NCBI GenBank assembly: GCA_002296525.1
Contig: DBIA01000019.1
Coordinates: 1-42,531 of the forward strand
From: Candidatus Neomicrothrix sp. UBA814
Lineage (GTDB): Bacteria > Actinomycetota > Acidimicrobiia > Acidimicrobiales > Poriferisodalaceae
Length of the DNA: 42,531 nucleotides
Reading direction: 5' to 3'
Shown: positions 40,962 through 42,531 of the stretch, in pieces
Layout of the letters: the number at the start of each line of letters is the position of its first letter
Numbering within the stretch: position 1 is the stretch's first letter
Translations under genes and position numbers: made by a program
The notes under the pieces: generated by a model
Seen by the model: the letters and a program-made list of their open reading frames with translations, nothing else
Told to the model about the DNA's origin: nothing
Databases searched by the model: none

Positions 40962-42044
40962 TTATTCCAGCTCTACCAATGGACAGGTGCGACGCCCACC
41001 ACTCGGGTTGTGGATTCGGGCTCGTTCAAGCAACGGAGTCCCAATTTCGTCAGTGGTGAGGAATCTTTCGATGGCATTAGCTATTGGAGGTGCGATCAGT
41101 TCGATGTATTGGTCAGTGGCTAAAAACGCGCCTTCCGACGGGCTTGCCAGATAGGCCACTTCTAACAAGGCGTTAGTCGTTTCGGGTTTTCGCACCAGGC
41201 TGTATGCGTCTCCCCCATCTGAGTTCACAACCCGAAGGGCTCCAGCGTCCCACCGCGATGTCCATTGGACTTCTTGGACTGTTGATAACGCTTCAAAGAC
41301 TGCGTAATGGAGGAGCCCGGCCAGTCGAGCCGACTCTTCATCTCCGGTTTGAGCGAAAACTTCTGTCCCGGGTGTGTTCGACTTCGCAGCGGCAGGTGCG
41401 TTGTGGTGGATGGAGATGAACGCGGCCGCGTGAGCAGCGTCTGCTAGCGCAATTCGTTCGCTAAGTTCGATGTAATAGTTGCCGGTGCGAGTCATAAGAG
41501 TCGCAATGTTTTTGTCTTGCAGCAGTTGCGCTACGGCGAGGGCAACTTTGAGGTTTAGTTCGCTTTCTTTGAGGCCCGTAGGTCCTCTTGTGCCTGGGTC
41601 TTTACCGCCGTGCCCTGGGTCGAGAACGACTTGAACATTGCGGACAGGGAACGCTTTCGTTATCGAAACTAGGTCGCCGCATGGGTCATGTACCTCCCAC
41701 TCTTGGTCAGCGAGTTTTGAGACTCTGACGGGGATACCTCGCGGACTGATTGCGATAGTCGGGGGTGGCAACGTTGTGGTTGTGATGGGAACAGTTGCCG
41801 CTGGTTCATCAACTGTTGTGGTTGTTGTCGGTTGCGCTGATGTAGTGGTGGAAATGATTGTCGTAGCCGTCTGGGTGGTGGTCGTGACCGAAGCCGTAGA
41901 TGTCGAAGCTGGTGCAGGAGTCGCGTGTACAGCATCTGTTTCTAGGGTTCGCGTCACCTCGGCGTCATCAGCAGCGCACGCTGTTATGGAGCAGGTGCAA
42001 CAGAGCACAAGAGCGCACCACAAGCGGGGTAGGTCGGCAGGCAC
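40962..42044 (-). CDS. N-acetylmuramoyl-L-alanine amidase (Amidase_3) lipoprotein
   Basis: The protein of about 360 residues has a signal peptide with lipobox SITAC (C23), then a long Thr/Pro-rich linker (about 40-95). An Amidase_3 domain follows with zinc ligands H145 (LDPGHGG), E162 (KESELNL) and H213 (SIHHNA), and catalytic E295 (LLEVAY). Such enzymes cut the bond between N-acetylmuramic acid and the peptide. I favour the GTG at 42044. It gives a proper signal peptide and avoids overlap with the next gene, which ends at 42079. The frame from 42158 overlaps that gene. Confidence 0.85.
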   Translation of the reverse strand: MPADLPRLWCALVLCCTCSITACAADDAEVTRTLETDAVHATPAPASTSTASVTTTTQTATTIISTTTSAQPTTTTTVDEPAATVPITTTTLPPPTIAISPRGIPVRVSKLADQEWEVHDPCGDLVSITKAFPVRNVQVVLDPGHGGKDPGTRGPTGLKESELNLKVALAVAQLLQDKNIATLMTRTGNYYIELSERIALADAAHAAAFISIHHNAPAAAKSNTPGTEVFAQTGDEESARLAGLLHYAVFEALSTVQEVQWTSRWDAGALRVVNSDGGDAYSLVRKPETTNALLEVAYLASPSEGAFLATDQYIELIAPPIANAIERFLTTDEIGTPLLERARIHNPSGGRRTCPLVELE

Positions 42045-42078
42045 GAAGTTGGAAGTTACCGGGAAGAATCGAACTTGT

Positions 42079-42531
42079 TTAGTTAATCGGGTCGATTTGA
42101 TCTGCCATGTCTGCAACCATTTGCGGGAAATCTGCGGAGGCTGCCCTTCCAATGGCATGTCGGGCTAGCTCTTTCACTGGTCGATTCGTAGCCACAACTA
42201 GGAACTGTTCGTTTGCGTCGCGATATTGATCTATCACTTCGGTTAGTTGCTCGAGTTCTTGCGGTATCTCAATGTTCGGGATGTCTTCGGGCGCATGCAC
42301 GACCACCGCGGCTTGAGCTGGTGGAGGTGACAGAATAACTCCGTCTGAAGGTAGGCCCTGTAACAGCGTTGTTACCGTGTTCCTCGTTTCGTTTCCAGCT
42401 CGAAGAATGATCATGGTGCGACGTTGAGAAAGTTGGTCTAACACTGCTACTTCTTCTGCGATCGTTGTGGGGTGCGCTGCTTCTCCATCTATGTCAACAA
42501 CAATGGTGACGTGTTCAGTTGCTGTGGCTAT
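42079..42531 (-). CDS. Unrecognised protein, N-terminus beyond window edge
   Basis: The frame is open to the right edge and ends at 42079, so only the last 150 residues are seen. The visible start reads HVTIVVDIDGEAAHP, followed by QRRTMIILRAGNETRNTVT and GVILSPPPAQAAVVVHAPED. This alternates beta strands and helices like a Rossmann-type or response-regulator-like fold. The end, RPVKELARHAIGRAASADFPQ, is helical. I recognise no family. It ends 34 bases before the amidase GTG on the same strand, so the two may be co-transcribed. Confidence 0.55.
   Translation of the reverse strand: MATATEHVTIVVDIDGEAAHPTTIAEEVAVLDQLSQRRTMIILRAGNETRNTVTTLLQGLPSDGVILSPPPAQAAVVVHAPEDIPNIEIPQELEQLTEVIDQYRDANEQFLVVATNRPVKELARHAIGRAASADFPQMVADMADQIDPIN

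Noticed and set aside
41638..42168. 176-codon plus-strand frame rich in valine
   Set aside because: It is the mirror of the Thr-rich linker of the amidase lipoprotein. The low-complexity codons keep the opposite strand open.
1..42531. CRISPR arrays, insertion sequences, prophage or integrase genes
   Set aside because: No repeat-spacer pattern, transposase or integrase motifs, or attachment-site duplication at the tRNA genes was found by eye.

Overview
The window looks like a chromosomal stretch of a marine actinobacterium, most probably from the Acidimicrobiia. The reasons are: two luciferase-like F420-type oxidoreductases, a class II DAHP synthase, an SCO6745-type protein, threonine-rich lipoproteins (DUF3048, Amidase_3), the order rne-rplU-rpmA-obgE-proB-proA, a DmdA-like DMSP demethylase, moderate GC content and many GTG starts. 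The taxon is inferred from gene content only.

Region 1 (1-9.3 kb) is accessory metabolism. It holds the end of an APH-like kinase, an F420-type oxidoreductase joined to HMG-CoA lyase, a CaiB/BaiF CoA-transferase with a small PNPOx-fold gene, tRNA-Ala(GGC), a diiron fatty-acid desaturase, a crotonase with an unusual active site, a glyoxalase-like protein, a methyltransferase, a DUF3048 lipoprotein, and an SCO6745-family/LLM oxidoreductase pair. Between the tRNA and the desaturase lies an intergenic segment with a Fur-type palindrome, a -10 element and a three-way-junction fold. It is the best candidate here for an undescribed iron-responsive small RNA.

Region 2 (9.3-14 kb) carries nadD-rsfS on the minus strand. 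Opposite them is a sigma-70-family gene whose region 3 is largely missing, followed by class II DAHP synthase.

Region 3 (14-36.6 kb) is one long minus-strand run of core genes. In transcription order it reads tig-clpP, clpX-folC, ndk, mreB-mreC-mreD-mrdA-rodA, radical SAM-DUF2344, rne-rplU-rpmA, obgE, proB, proA, moxR-VWA. Together these cover protein quality control, folate, cell-shape and wall elongation, RNA processing, ribosome assembly and proline synthesis. Several junctions are 4-8 bp overlaps (ATGA or GTGA), which suggests translational coupling. A hairpin that buries the Shine-Dalgarno sequence lies ahead of the DUF2344 gene.

Region 4 (36.6-42.5 kb) holds tRNA-Gly(TCC), the DmdA-like gene with an upstream SDR gene, a divergent lipoprotein with an amicyanin-like copper site, a MAPEG protein, a lipoprotein amidase, and a gene cut by the window edge. 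No mobile elements, rRNA or CRISPR arrays were seen.
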